NCBI RefSeq assembly: GCF_017968885.1
Contig: NZ_CP072913.1
Coordinates: forward strand, 5,248,501 to 5,312,500
Reading direction: 5' to 3'
DNA: 64,000 nt
From: Pseudomonas sp. Tri1
GTDB lineage: Bacteria; Pseudomonadota; Gammaproteobacteria; Pseudomonadales; Pseudomonadaceae
Positions 22,049 to 33,029 of the stretch are shown piece by piece. The notes below the pieces were generated by a model. The model was not told the origin of the DNA and ran no database searches. It was given only the letters and a program-made list of their open reading frames with translations. How positions within the stretch are numbered: the stretch's first letter is position 1; every line of letters begins with the position of its first letter. The position numbers were made by a program, and so were the translations under genes.

Positions 22049-22159
22049 TATGTTCGAAAATTTTCCTTTCAGCTTCCTTTGATCAGTATTTTCAATCGAA
22101 GCCGACTGGCTGTTGCCGAGTTTATGGGCTAGTATTTTCGCAAATGAACATTAATGTTC
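22049..22159 (+). promoter_or_regulatory. Candidate GlpR operators before glpD
   Basis: TATGTTCGAAAATTTTC at 22049-22065, TATTTTCGCAAAT near 22132, and the perfect 14-base palindrome GAACATTAATGTTC at 22146-22159, followed by GAATTC. Repeated TTCG/CGAA elements between glpR and glpD fit DeoR-type operators. The assignment is inference from position and repetition. Confidence 0.45.
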
Positions 22160-22196
22160 GAATTCAAATATTGCAAAAAGAGCCCGAGGCCAGCCG

Positions 22197-23735
22197 ATGC
22201 CCACTTCTACCTTGCCTACGCCCCCTCTCGCCGAGGTTTACGACATCGCCGTCATTGGTGGCGGTATTAACGGCGTGGGGATTGCCGCGGACGCTGCCGG
22301 TCGCGGTCTTTCGGTGTTCCTTTGCGAAAAGGACGATCTGGCCAGCCACACCTCGTCGGCCAGCAGCAAGCTGATCCACGGCGGCCTGCGCTACCTCGAA
22401 CATTACGAATTCCGCCTGGTGCGCGAAGCGCTGGCAGAGCGCGAAGTGCTGCTGACCAAGGCCCCGCACATCGTCAAGCAAATGCGCTTCGTGCTGCCCC
22501 ATCGCCCACACCTGCGTCCGGCCTGGATGATTCGCGCCGGCCTGTTTCTCTACGATCACCTTGGTAAACGTGAGCAACTCGCCGGTTCCAAGAGCCTGAA
22601 ATTCGGTGCCGATAGCGTATTGAAAAGCGAGATCACCAAGGGCTTCGAATACTCCGACTGCTGGGTCGATGACGCACGACTGGTAGTGCTCAACGCCATG
22701 GCCGCCCGGGAAAAAGGCGCGCATGTCCACACCCGCACCCGCTGCGTGAACGCCCGCCGCAGCAAAGGCCTGTGGCACTTGCATCTGGAACGTGCCGACG
22801 GCAGTCTGTTTTCGATTCGCGCCAAGGCACTGGTGAACGCCGCTGGCCCATGGGTCGCCAAGTTCATTCGCGATGACCTGAAGATGGAATCGCCTTACGG
22901 CATCCGCCTGATCCAGGGCAGCCACCTGATCGTGCCGAAACTCTATGAGGGCGAGCATGCGCACATTCTTCAAAACGAAGATCAGCGCATTGTGTTCACC
23001 ATTCCATACCTGAACCAGTTCACTCTGATCGGCACCACCGACCGCGAATACACCGGCGACCCGGCCAAAGTAGCCATTACCGAAGGTGAAACCGATTACC
23101 TGTTGAAGGTGGTCAACGCTCACTTCAAAAAGCAGCTCAGCCGCGACGATATCCGGCACAGCTATTCCGGTGTGCGCCCACTGTGCAACGACGAATCCGA
23201 CAATCCTTCAGCCGTCACCCGGGATTACACCCTGGCACTCTCCGGTAATGGTGAAGAAGCGCCGTTGCTGTCGGTGTTCGGTGGCAAGCTGACCACTTAT
23301 CGCAAACTGGCCGAATCGGCCATGGCGCAGCTGGCCCCATTTTTTACGCAGATGCGCTCGAGCTGGACCGCCGTAGAGGCCCTCCCCGGAGGCGAAAACA
23401 TGACCACCCCGCAGGCGCTGTGCTCGGCCCTGCGCGACAAATTCGACTGGTTGCCGACCGACATCGCCCGCCGCTGGGCTACCACGTATGGCAGCCGCAC
23501 CTGGCGCATGCTCGAAGGCGTGCACAACCTCGGCGACCTGGGCGAACACATCGGCGCAGGCCTCTACACCCGGGAAGTCGACTACCTGTGCAGCGACGAA
23601 TGGGCCGTCGATGCCCAGGACATCCTGTGGCGCCGCAGCAAGCTGGGGCTGTTTACCACTCAGGGCGAACAGGAAAAGCTGCAGCAATACCTGAGTAAAG
23701 TTGAGCAAAACCGCCGCAAGATCGAAGCGGCCTGA
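22197..23735 (+). CDS. glpD: Aerobic glycerol-3-phosphate dehydrogenase
   Basis: Membrane-associated flavoenzyme that oxidises glycerol 3-phosphate to dihydroxyacetone phosphate and feeds electrons to ubiquinone. The 512 residues start with an FAD-binding Rossmann element DIAVIGGGINGVGIAADAAGRG-like fold (residues 16-37). SSASSKLIHGGLRYLE is the family signature, and SVFGGKLTTYRKLAE the C-terminal FAD contact. A GlpR-type operator region precedes it and a strong terminator follows. Confidence 0.97.
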   Translation: MPTSTLPTPPLAEVYDIAVIGGGINGVGIAADAAGRGLSVFLCEKDDLASHTSSASSKLIHGGLRYLEHYEFRLVREALAEREVLLTKAPHIVKQMRFVLPHRPHLRPAWMIRAGLFLYDHLGKREQLAGSKSLKFGADSVLKSEITKGFEYSDCWVDDARLVVLNAMAAREKGAHVHTRTRCVNARRSKGLWHLHLERADGSLFSIRAKALVNAAGPWVAKFIRDDLKMESPYGIRLIQGSHLIVPKLYEGEHAHILQNEDQRIVFTIPYLNQFTLIGTTDREYTGDPAKVAITEGETDYLLKVVNAHFKKQLSRDDIRHSYSGVRPLCNDESDNPSAVTRDYTLALSGNGEEAPLLSVFGGKLTTYRKLAESAMAQLAPFFTQMRSSWTAVEALPGGENMTTPQALCSALRDKFDWLPTDIARRWATTYGSRTWRMLEGVHNLGDLGEHIGAGLYTREVDYLCSDEWAVDAQDILWRRSKLGLFTTQGEQEKLQQYLSKVEQNRRKIEAA

Positions 23736-23754
23736 TCGATAGCCTGCTAAACCC

Positions 23755-23788
23755 AAAGCCCCTGAATCCTGCGATTCAGGGGCTTTTT
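23755..23788 (+). terminator. glpD terminator
   Basis: AAAGCCCCTGAATC-CTGC-GATTCAGGGGCTTT stem followed by a T-run. Confidence 0.9.
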
Positions 23789-23813
23789 GCTATCTGAAGT
23801 CCACCGATGCCCC

Positions 23814-23902
23814 TGTGAGAGCGAGCTTGCTCGCGATGAGGCCAGCCCATTCAACATCCATGTGACTGACACACTGCTATCGCAAGCAAGCTCGCTCCCA
23901 CA
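23814..23902. repeat. REPIN, 89 bp
   Basis: TGTGAGAGCGAGCTTGCTCG and inverted partner GCAAGCAAGCTCGCTCCCAC A; both arms carry one base change from the other copies. Confidence 0.83.
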
Positions 23903-23926
23903 ATGGATCGAGGCAGGCTCAAGCCA

Positions 23927-23971
23927 TTCGGTTTTCCGAACACGACCTGCCAGTCAGTTCGGCTAACCGGA
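23927..23971 (+). promoter_or_regulatory. Upstream activator sites for AauR
   Basis: TTCGGTTTTCCGAA (23927-23940) is an exact match to the TTCGGNNNNCCGAA site reported for the Pseudomonas acidic amino acid regulator AauR. TTCGGCTAACCGGA (23958-23971) has one mismatch. They are 31 bases apart, about three helical turns, and 77-121 bases before the -24 element. Confidence 0.8.
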
Positions 23972-24047
23972 TAAAACAGCCCGCATCAAACCTGAAACAA
24001 AACATTAATTACCAAGCAAAACAACAGGTTATAAGGACAGCCCTGGC

Positions 24048-24064
24048 CTGGCACGAGTCATGCT
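24048..24064 (+). promoter_or_regulatory. Sigma-54 promoter of aatJ
   Basis: CTGGCACGAGTCATGCT agrees with the -24/-12 consensus YTGGCACGRNNNTTGCW at all but one fixed position. It lies 116 bases before aatJ and downstream of two AauR sites. Confidence 0.85.
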
Positions 24065-24179
24065 CTACACTCCTGGAGACGAATACCTGCATGCCAACAC
24101 AACAGGAGCTGCCAGGCATTCGAAGCACTCAGGGCCGACGAACCGGCTAAATAAGAAAAACAATGTCGAGGAAATATAG

Positions 24180-25094
24180 ATGCGCATCGTTCCCCATCTC
24201 CTGGGCGCAGCCATTGCTGCCGCTCTGATCAGCACTCCGGTTTTTGCAGCCGAACTGACCGGCACGCTGAAAAAGATCAAAGAGTCCGGCGTTATCACGC
24301 TTGGGCATCGCGACGCTTCCATTCCGTTTTCCTATATTGCAGACGCGTCCGGCAAACCGGTCGGCTACTCCCACGACATCCAGCTGAAAGTCGTCGAAGC
24401 GATCAAAAAAGACCTGGACCTGCCTAACCTGCAGGTCAAGTACAACCTGGTGACTTCGCAAACCCGTATCCCGCTGGTGCAGAACGGCACCGTGGACCTG
24501 GAATGCGGCTCCACCACCAACAACGTCGAGCGTCAGCAGCAGGTTGACTTCTCCGTTGGCATCTTCGAGATCGGCACCCGACTGCTGACCAAGAAAGATT
24601 CCAAGTACAAGGATTTCGACGACCTCAAGGGCAAGAACGTCGTGACCACCGCCGGCACCACGTCCGAGCGCCTGCTCAAGTCCATGAACGCCGACAAGCA
24701 AATGGGTATGAACGTCATCTCCGCCAAGGACCATGGCGAGTCCTTCCAGATGCTCGAAGGCGGTCGTGCCGTTGCCTTCATGATGGACGACGCCCTGCTG
24801 GCCGGCGAAGCGGCCAAGGCCAAGAAAGCCGATGACTGGACCGTGACGGGTACCCCGCAGTCCTACGAAATCTACGGCTGCATGATGCGCAAGGGCGACG
24901 AGCCGTTCAAAAAGGCTGTCGATGACGCCATCGTGGCCACTTACAAGTCGGGCGAGATCAACAAGATCTACGAAAAATGGTTCATGCAGCCCATCCCACC
25001 AAAAGGCCTGAACCTGAACTTCCCAATGAGCGACGAACTCAAGGCACTGATCGCCAAGCCGACCGACAAAGCGGCTGACGACAAGAAATCCTGA
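24180..25094 (+). CDS. aatJ: Glutamate/aspartate ABC transporter binding protein
   Basis: Periplasmic solute-binding protein for acidic amino acids, 304 residues. A Sec signal peptide (RIVPHLLGAAIAAALISTPVFAA) precedes a SBP_bac_3 domain with SGVITLGHRDASIPFSY and GYSHDIQLKVVEAI. Sequence and surroundings match Pseudomonas AatJ (equivalent to enteric GltI). It is the first gene of a set aatJ-Q-M-P-aauS-aauR and has its own sigma-54 promoter. Confidence 0.93.
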   Translation: MRIVPHLLGAAIAAALISTPVFAAELTGTLKKIKESGVITLGHRDASIPFSYIADASGKPVGYSHDIQLKVVEAIKKDLDLPNLQVKYNLVTSQTRIPLVQNGTVDLECGSTTNNVERQQQVDFSVGIFEIGTRLLTKKDSKYKDFDDLKGKNVVTTAGTTSERLLKSMNADKQMGMNVISAKDHGESFQMLEGGRAVAFMMDDALLAGEAAKAKKADDWTVTGTPQSYEIYGCMMRKGDEPFKKAVDDAIVATYKSGEINKIYEKWFMQPIPPKGLNLNFPMSDELKALIAKPTDKAADDKKS

Positions 25095-25113
25095 TTTCTG
25101 ACTAACCTTATCT

Positions 25114-25138
25114 CCTGAAGGGGCCTGGCCCTTTCAGG
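25114..25138 (+). other. Intercistronic hairpin after aatJ
   Basis: CCTGAAGGGG-CCTGG-CCCTTTCAGG forms a stem with one G-U pair but no T-run. Such hairpins after binding-protein genes often protect the upstream message and give more binding protein than permease. This is inference. The 192-base spacer shows no other feature. Confidence 0.5.
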
Positions 25139-25286
25139 GGATGGTCATTCCCTGCTGGCATATTCTGGAAACACTCGAACCGGTGGCTGTCGAGCCGATC
25201 GCGTGTGCCCGACCATCAAGTCGGGATGGGAACGGAGTTTCCCCAGGCGGGCACTTGTACATCGAACGATCTGAGGGGAGACCCTA

Positions 25287-26033
25287 ATGAATTACAACTG
25301 GGACTGGGGCGTGTTCTTCAAGTCCACCGGCATCGGCAGCGAGATTTATCTCGACTGGTATGTAGCCGGCCTGGGCTGGACCATCGCCATCGCCGTCGTG
25401 GCCTGGATCATCGCCCTGCTGCTGGGCTCGGTGCTGGGCGTGATGCGCACCGTGCCGAACCGGCTGGTGTCGGGCATCGCCACCTGCTACGTGGAACTCT
25501 TCCGTAATGTGCCGCTGCTGGTCCAGCTGTTCATCTGGTACTTCCTGGTGCCGGACCTGCTGCCCGCCGATATGCAGGAGTGGTACAAACAGGACCTGAA
25601 CCCGACCACCTCGGCCTACCTGAGCGTCGTCGTGTGCCTGGGCCTGTTCACCGCCGCCCGGGTCTGCGAGCAGGTGCGCACCGGTATCCAGGCGCTACCG
25701 CGCGGCCAGGAATCCGCAGCCCGCGCCATGGGTTTCAAGCTGCCGCAGATCTACTGGAACGTGCTGCTGCCCCAGGCCTACCGGATCATCATTCCGCCGC
25801 TGACCTCGGAATTTCTCAACGTTTTCAAGAACTCCTCCGTGGCCTCGCTGATCGGCCTGATGGAGCTGCTCGCGCAGACCAAGCAGACCGCCGAGTTCTC
25901 CGCCAACCTGTTCGAAGCCTTCACCCTGGCGACGCTGATCTACTTCACCCTGAACATGAGCCTGATGCTGCTCATGCGCATGGTTGAGAAGAAAGTCGCG
26001 GTGCCCGGCCTGATTTCCGTGGGGGGTAAATAA
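25287..26033 (+). CDS. aatQ: Acidic amino acid ABC transporter permease AatQ
   Basis: First inner-membrane subunit (equivalent to GltJ), 248 residues with about five helices. The HEAT-type amino acid permease signature YVELFRNVPLLVQLFIWYF and the EAA loop QESAARAMGFKLPQIYWNVLLPQA are clear. The ATG at 25287 has GAGGGGAG upstream. The stop shares its last A with the start of aatM. Confidence 0.94.
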   Translation: MNYNWDWGVFFKSTGIGSEIYLDWYVAGLGWTIAIAVVAWIIALLLGSVLGVMRTVPNRLVSGIATCYVELFRNVPLLVQLFIWYFLVPDLLPADMQEWYKQDLNPTTSAYLSVVVCLGLFTAARVCEQVRTGIQALPRGQESAARAMGFKLPQIYWNVLLPQAYRIIIPPLTSEFLNVFKNSSVASLIGLMELLAQTKQTAEFSANLFEAFTLATLIYFTLNMSLMLLMRMVEKKVAVPGLISVGGK

Positions 26034-26704
26034 TGGAATTCGATTTCAGTGGCGTCATCCCGGCCATTCCCGGCTTGTGGAACGGCATGCTGATGACCCT
26101 CAAGCTGATGGCCATGGGTGTCGTCGGCGGGATCATCCTGGGGACGATCCTGGCGCTGATGCGCCTGTCCCATAACAAGCTGGTCTCCAACATCGCCGGC
26201 GCCTACGTCAATTACTTCCGCTCGATCCCGTTGCTGCTGGTAATCACCTGGTTCTACCTGGCAGTGCCGTTCGTACTGCGCTGGATCACCGGCGAGGACA
26301 CCCCCATCGGCGCGTTCGGCTCCTGCGTCGTGGCGTTCATGATGTTCGAGGCGGCGTACTTCTGCGAAATCGTCCGGGCCGGCGTGCAGTCGATCCCCAA
26401 AGGCCAGATGGGTGCCGCCCAGGCACTGGGGATGAATTATGGCCAGACCATGCGCCTGATCATCCTGCCCCAGGCGTTTCGCAAGATGACCCCGTTGCTG
26501 CTGCAACAAAGCATCATCCTGTTTCAGGACACCTCGCTGGTCTACACGGTCGGCCTGGTGGACTTCCTCAATGCTTCGCGGGCCAATGGCGACATCATCG
26601 GCCGCTCCAATGAGTTCCTGATCATCGCAGGTCTCGTGTACTTCACAATCAGCTTTGCCGCCTCGCTGCTGGTCAAGCGTCTGCAAAAAAGGTTCGCCGT
26701 ATGA
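26033..26704 (+). CDS. aatM: Acidic amino acid ABC transporter permease AatM
   Basis: Second permease subunit (equivalent to GltK), 223 residues. It shows [18 protein letters not shown] and the EAA loop [25 protein letters not shown]. One-base overlap with aatQ and ATGA overlap with aatP imply coupled translation. Confidence 0.94.
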   Translation: MEFDFSGVIPAIPGLWNGMLMTLKLMAMGVVGGIILGTILALMRLSHNKLVSNIAGAYVNYFRSIPLLLVITWFYLAVPFVLRWITGEDTPIGAFGSCVVAFMMFEAAYFCEIVRAGVQSIPKGQMGAAQALGMNYGQTMRLIILPQAFRKMTPLLLQQSIILFQDTSLVYTVGLVDFLNASRANGDIIGRSNEFLIIAGLVYFTISFAASLLVKRLQKRFAV

Positions 26705-27435
26705 TCTCTATCAAGAACATCAACAAGTGGTATGGGGACTTCCAGGTACTGACCAATTGCAGCACCGAGGTCAGCAAGGGTGAGGTTGTGGTGGTGTGCG
26801 GCCCTTCGGGGTCGGGCAAGTCCACGCTGATCAAGTGCGTGAACGCCCTGGAGCCGTTCCAGAAAGGCGACATCGTGGTCGACGGCACCTCCATCGCCGA
26901 TCCGAAGACCAACCTGCCGAAACTGCGTTCGCGCGTGGGCATGGTGTTCCAGCATTTCGAGCTGTTCCCGCACCTGACCATCACCGAAAACCTGACCATC
27001 GCGCAAATCAAGGTCCTGGGCCGCAGCAAGGAAGAGGCCACCAAGAAAGGCCTGCAATTGCTTGAGCGGGTCGGTCTCTCGGCCCATGCCCACAAGCACC
27101 CGGGCCAGCTCTCTGGTGGTCAGCAGCAACGCGTGGCGATCGCCCGCGCCCTGGCGATGGACCCGGTGGTGATGCTGTTCGACGAACCGACCTCGGCCCT
27201 TGACCCGGAAATGGTCAACGAAGTGCTCGACGTCATGGTGCAACTGGCCCACGAAGGCATGACCATGATGTGCGTGACCCACGAAATGGGCTTCGCCCGC
27301 AAAGTGGCGAACCGAGTGATCTTCATGGACCAGGGCCAGATCATCGAAGACTGCGAGAAGGAAGAGTTCTTCGGCGACATCAGCGCCCGCTCCGAACGTG
27401 CGCAGCACTTCCTTGAGAAAATCCTGCAGCACTAA
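26701..27435 (+). CDS. aatP: Acidic amino acid ABC transporter ATPase AatP
   Basis: ATPase subunit (equivalent to GltL), 244 residues: Walker [11 protein letters not shown]-loop [15 protein letters not shown], signature [15 protein letters not shown], Walker [14 protein letters not shown], switch VTHEMGFA. It completes an ABC importer with two permeases and the binding protein. A REPIN separates it from the sensor kinase gene. Confidence 0.95.
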   Translation: MISIKNINKWYGDFQVLTNCSTEVSKGEVVVVCGPSGSGKSTLIKCVNALEPFQKGDIVVDGTSIADPKTNLPKLRSRVGMVFQHFELFPHLTITENLTIAQIKVLGRSKEEATKKGLQLLERVGLSAHAHKHPGQLSGGQQQRVAIARALAMDPVVMLFDEPTSALDPEMVNEVLDVMVQLAHEGMTMMCVTHEMGFARKVANRVIFMDQGQIIEDCEKEEFFGDISARSERAQHFLEKILQH

Positions 27436-27452
27436 ACAACCCACACCGCTCC

Positions 27453-27542
27453 TGTGGGAGCGAGCTTGCTCGCGATAGCGGACTGCCAGTCAACATCATT
27501 GTCGTCTGGTCAGCAGTCATCGCCAGCAAGCTCGCTCCCACA
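27453..27542. repeat. REPIN, 90 bp
   Basis: TGTGGGAGCGAGCTTGCTCG with inverted partner; lies between aatP and aauS, inside an otherwise continuous same-strand gene set. Confidence 0.86.
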
Positions 27543-27596
27543 AGGGGCCAGTGTTGGTTTGTCGATTTGTGTTGTGGTTGACCCAAGGCTTCTGTG

Positions 27597-29497
27597 ATGA
27601 AATGCGACCCCACCCTCTATCGCGCCGCGCCGCCATCACTTGCCGTGAAACCCCGCCTGGTCCGCCATCTGTTTTTGCCGCCCCTGATCATCGCGTTGAT
27701 GGTCGGCCTGGGTTATCTCGGCTTCTGGATCAGCGAGCACTACGGCGTTCGCAGCCTCGCCGAGAACGGCGAGCGCCAGTTGGAGCTGCACGCCCGTGCG
27801 GTGGAGAGCGAGATCAGCAAGTACACCTACCTGCCCAGCCTGCTGGAGCTGGAGTCCAGTGTCTCGCAATTGCTCGACGATCCGACGCCCGAGCACCGCA
27901 AGACTGTCAACGAATACCTCGAAGGCCTGAACCGGCGCAGCCGCAGCCGGGCCATTTATGTGATGGACACCACTGGCCGGGTCATGGCCACCAGCAACTG
28001 GCGCGACGTCGACAGTTACCTGGGTGAAGACCTGTCCTTCCGCGCCTATTTCCAGAATGCCGTACGCGGCCAGCCGGGGCGCTTCTACGGCATCGGCAGC
28101 ACCAACGGTGAGCCCGGTTACTACTTGGCCCACGGCCTGGAACAACAGGGCAAAATCATCGGCGTCGCCGTGGTGAAGGTGCGCCTCGAAGCGCTGGAGG
28201 AGCGCTGGCAGCGCGCGCGCCTGGAAGCGTTCGTCAGTGACGAGAACGGCATCATCATCTTGTCCAGTGACCCGGCGCGCCGGCTCAAGTCGGTACGCCC
28301 GCTCAGTGATGAAACCAAGGAGCGCCTGGCCCGCAGCCTGCAATATTACTGGTTCCCGCTGAACGAACTGGTACCCCTGGCCCGGGAACGCCTGGCCGAA
28401 GGCATGGAGAAGCTGACCTTCCCGGCCAACAGCGAATTGGTGGCCGACGAACGCGCCATCAGCTACCTGTCGCAGACCCGGCCCCTGAGCGACACACCGT
28501 GGAATTTCACCCTGCTGACTCCCCTTGAAGATCTGCGTCGCCAAGCAATCAACCAGGGCATCCTGGTGGCCGTGGCGTTCGCCCTGGTGGCGTTCCTGCT
28601 GATCGCCTGGAACGAGCGACGCAAAGTCATCGCCACCCGCCTCGCCGCCCGGGAAGCCTTGCAGCAAGCCAACAACCAGCTCGAGCGTCGGATTACCGAA
28701 CGCACTACCGACCTGCGCGCCAGCAACGAACGACTCAAGGGCCAGATCCGCGAACGGCGCCAGGCCGAAGAGACCTTGCGCCGGGCCCAGGACGAACTGG
28801 TGCAGGCCGGAAAACTGGCGGCCATCGGGCAGATGTCCACCAGCATCGCCCACGAACTCAACCAGCCGCTGGCGGCACTGCGCACCTTGTCCGGCAATAC
28901 TGTGCGTTTCATGGAGCGTGGCCAGCTGGATATCGCCAGCGCCAACCTCAAGACCATCAACGATTTGATCGACCGCATGGGCCGGATCACCGCCAGCCTG
29001 CGCTCCTTTGCCCGGCGCGGGGACGACCAGGGCCAGGCCAGCCTCGGCAAGGGCGTCGAGGCCGCGCTGCAACTGCTGGGCGCTCGCCTGGAAAGCTTGA
29101 ACATCCAGATTCATTCCAGTTTCGACGACGTCCAGGTGCAAATCGACCAGACGCGCCTGGAACAGATCCTGGTGAACCTGATCGGCAATGCCCTGGATGC
29201 CATGCAGACCCAACCCGAGCCGCAACTGTGGCTCGAAGGCCAGGCCGGCGACGGCAAATATCGCCTGCGCGTGCGCGATAACGGCCACGGCATCGATCCA
29301 GAAGCACGCAAGCATCTGTTCGAACCCTTCTTCACCACCAAACCCGGCGAACAGGGCTTGGGCCTGGGCCTGACGCTCTCCGCCAGCCTGGCCGCCGCCA
29401 CGGGTGGATACCTGGGCGTCGAGCACCCGGTCGAGGGCAGTGGAACCACGTTTGTCCTCAGTTTACCGTTGGTAAGCCTTTTACCTGCCGAGCCACT

Positions 29498-29501
<4 letters not shown>
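27597..29501 (+). CDS. aauS: Sensor histidine kinase for acidic amino acids (AauS-like)
   Basis: DctB-type membrane kinase of 634 residues. Helix 1 (about 25-45) and helix 2 (about 320-340) flank a large periplasmic double-PDC sensor domain. A coiled coil follows (NNQLERRITERTTDLRASNE), then the H-box SIAHELNQPLAALRT, N-box NLIGNALDAM, and G-boxes DNGHGID and GLGLGLTLS. ATG at 27597 is three bases after a GTG; an AAGG is upstream. It overlaps aauR by four bases. Its location after the transporter indicates that it senses glutamate/aspartate. Confidence 0.9.
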
Positions 29502-30826
<1,325 letters not shown>

Positions 30827-30841
30827 CCGGGGCGTAAACCT

Positions 30842-31180
30842 GTGGATCTGATTTTCAAGGCGGCCCTCGGTGCGGCCGTGGTGGTCATCCTGGCGATGCT
30901 GGCCAAGACCAAAAACTATTACATCGCCGGGCTGGTGCCACTGTTCCCGACCTTCGCCCTGATCGCCCATTACATTGTTGGCAAAGGCCGCTCGCTGGAC
31001 GATTTGAAAACCACCATCGTGTTTGGCATGTGGTCGATCATTCCGTACTTCGTCTATCTGGCGACGCTTTATGTGATGGTCGATCGCATGCGCCTGGAGG
31101 CTTCCCTGGCCGTGGCGGCGGTGGCATGGCTGATGGCCGCGACGGTGTTGGTCAGCGTCTGGGTGAGGGTCCACGGCTGA
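30842..31180 (+). CDS. glpM: GlpM-family membrane protein
   Basis: A 112-residue protein with four hydrophobic segments, beginning at a GTG after GGGG. It matches the Pseudomonas GlpM family (FKAALGAAVVVILAMLAKT, NYYIAGLVPLFPTFALIAHY), linked in P. aeruginosa to the glycerol region and to alginate production. Its biochemical role is unknown. In P. aeruginosa it sits next to glpD; here the aat-aau block lies between them. Confidence 0.82.
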   Translation: MDLIFKAALGAAVVVILAMLAKTKNYYIAGLVPLFPTFALIAHYIVGKGRSLDDLKTTIVFGMWSIIPYFVYLATLYVMVDRMRLEASLAVAAVAWLMAATVLVSVWVRVHG

Positions 31181-31189
31181 TGCCGCCCG

Positions 31190-31213
31190 GCAGGAGCCGT
31201 CGCGGGCTCCTGC
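31190..31213. terminator. Hairpin between convergent glpM and the next gene
   Basis: GCAGGAGCC/GGCTCCTGC, 9-bp arms with a six-base loop and no T-run; a weak or rho-assisted terminator at best. Confidence 0.45.
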
Positions 31214-31228
31214 ACGGTGAAGGGTGGA

Positions 31229-31843
31229 TCAGTAACCGACGGTGAACCGCGCCCGCGAAAACTGTGGCGTTTCCACTTCATCGATCATCGCGATGGCGAA
31301 ATCGGCAAAGCTGATCCAACTGCGTCCGGCGTCGTCGAACAGCAGGTGATCCTTGCCGAGACGGAACTGGCCGGTGCGCTCGGTTTCGACGAACTCCGCC
31401 GAAGGCGAGAGGAAGGCCCAGTCCAGGTCCTGCTCCTTGCGCAGCACGTCCAGGAACAACGCGCCGGCGCTGGCTTCTGCCAGGTATTCCTCCGGGAAGC
31501 CATCGCTGTCGATCACCCGAGTACCGTCCGGCAGCAGCAACGAACCGGCCCCGCCGACCACCAGCAAACGCTTGACCCCGGCGGCTTTTACCGGCGCGAT
31601 GAGCTTGTCGGCCGGTACGGTGGCAAAGTGAGCGGCACTGATCACCACATCATGGCCGGTGATGGCTGCGATCAGCGCCTCGCTGTCCAATACGTCCAAC
31701 TGCTGACTGACCACCCCGGCCCTTTTACCGACTTTCGCGGTGTTGCGGGCAATGGCCGTCACGCTGTGACCACGACGCAAGGCTTCTTCCAACAGTTGGC
31801 TGCCGGCCCGACCGGTGGCGCCGATGATTGCGATTTTGCTCAT
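31229..31843 (-). CDS. NAD(P)H-binding Rossmann-fold protein
   Basis: A 204-residue atypical SDR/NmrA-like protein. The N-terminus MSKIAIIGATGRAGSQLLEEA contains the GxxGxxG dinucleotide motif, typical of YwnB/azoreductase-like flavin reductases, without a clear Tyr-x3-Lys catalytic pair. GGAG lies six bases before the ATG at 31843. The role is unknown; family members often reduce quinones or act as NADPH sensors. Confidence 0.82.
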   Translation of the reverse strand: MSKIAIIGATGRAGSQLLEEALRRGHSVTAIARNTAKVGKRAGVVSQQLDVLDSEALIAAITGHDVVISAAHFATVPADKLIAPVKAAGVKRLLVVGGAGSLLLPDGTRVIDSDGFPEEYLAEASAGALFLDVLRKEQDLDWAFLSPSAEFVETERTGQFRLGKDHLLFDDAGRSWISFADFAIAMIDEVETPQFSRARFTVGY

Positions 31844-31884
31844 GATGTTCTCCATTGGTTAGCGATGTCTGAAATGCATGCTCT

Positions 31885-32010
31885 TGTGGCGAGGGGATTT
31901 AGCCCCGCTGGGTTGTGCAGCAACCCCCTGCGTCCTGTCTGACACATCGCCGCGGTTGATGAATCATGGGACTGCTTTGCAGCCCAGCGGGGACAAATCC
32001 CCTCAGCACA
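31885..32010. repeat. Paired inverted repeat (GGGGATTTA type), 126 bp
   Basis: TGTGGCGAGGGGATTTAGCC ... GGGACAAATCCCCTCAGCAC A, with CCCCGCTGGGTTG/CAGCCCAGCGGGG inside. It is the same class as the elements at 9053 and 21859. Confidence 0.72.
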
Positions 32011-32036
32011 ACGGTGCTCCGATCACAGATCGGGGT

Positions 32037-32915
32037 TCACCACTTCATCTCGCCCTTGGCCACCTTGGCACTGAGCTCCAGGGAACTGTCCTCACCCAGG
32101 CTCGGGTAGCGTTGCTTCATGGCGGCAATCAGAGCGGCGGAATCCTTGGCCTTGGCGGTTTCTTTGTCGAAAGCCTTGATGTAGCCGGCAGTGAATGTCA
32201 CCGGGGCCAGGGACCTGGCACTTTTACCCAGGTAATGGCCGGGAATCACGGTGTTCGGTTGCAGCTTTTCAATGCCAGCGAGCGTCGCCAGCCAATCCTT
32301 ATGAGACTGCGGCGTCTGGGTATCGGCCATCCAGACATGGATGTTCTCGGCCACCACCACGCCGCCGACGACCGCCTTGATCGATGGAATCCACACGAAA
32401 CTGCGGTCCGGTTGCGGGCCTTCAAGGCCGACGATCTGCAAGCGTTTGCCCTCCAGGGTCAGGCTGTCGCCCTTGAGTACCTGTGGCACGACAGCCTTGG
32501 CCGGTGCATCAGCCTTCAAGATCGGCCCCCAATATTTCAGCTTGCCATCGACGGTTTGCTTGATGTGCTCGACGGTCGGCGCGGACGCCAGGACCTTGGC
32601 CTCGGGGAACGCGGCAGTCAGGGTTTCCAGACCAAAATAGTAGTCCGGATCACCGTGGCTGATGTAGATCGTGGTCAATCGTTTGCCGCTGGCGCGGATT
32701 TTTTCCACGACCTGCTCGGCCTGGGTCTTGCCGAACTGGGCATCCACCAGGATCGCGTCCTTTTCGCCGCTGACCAATACCGATGTCACCGGGAAAACCG
32801 CAGCCGCGCCCGGGTTGTAGACGTCCAGCGTCAGGTCGGCGGCCCAGGTGTGGGCAGCGAACGCCATCGAGGCGGTCGCCAGCAGCAGGCGCTTGAGTGG
32901 GGTGAATGCAGTCAT
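32037..32915 (-). CDS. Periplasmic MBL-fold protein with variant metal motif
   Basis: A 292-residue exported protein (signal peptide RLLLATASMAFAAHTWAA) of the metallo-beta-lactamase fold. The usual HxHxDH zinc motif reads His87-Gly-Asp89-Pro-Asp91-Tyr92 (ISHGDPDYYFG), so two of the three histidines are replaced. A later GH pair (VIPGHYLG) is kept. This variant subgroup may bind one metal or have another activity. The substrate is unknown. It is divergent from the LysR gene at 33030, which may regulate it. Confidence 0.83.
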   Translation of the reverse strand: MTAFTPLKRLLLATASMAFAAHTWAADLTLDVYNPGAAAVFPVTSVLVSGEKDAILVDAQFGKTQAEQVVEKIRASGKRLTTIYISHGDPDYYFGLETLTAAFPEAKVLASAPTVEHIKQTVDGKLKYWGPILKADAPAKAVVPQVLKGDSLTLEGKRLQIVGLEGPQPDRSFVWIPSIKAVVGGVVVAENIHVWMADTQTPQSHKDWLATLAGIEKLQPNTVIPGHYLGKSARSLAPVTFTAGYIKAFDKETAKAKDSAALIAAMKQRYPSLGEDSSLELSAKVAKGEMKW

Positions 32916-33029
32916 GCAGTGCTCCGTTGTTCAAAAAGCCCGAAAGGGAATGAGACGGAGCTTAGTGGCCTGACTCGCTTCAAAAAATGCGATGATCAAA
33001 CATAGTTTGTTTCTGAAATCGGGCAAATC

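Noticed and set aside
27636..29426. 596-residue open frame on the minus strand
   Set aside because: Antisense shadow of the sensor kinase gene aauS.
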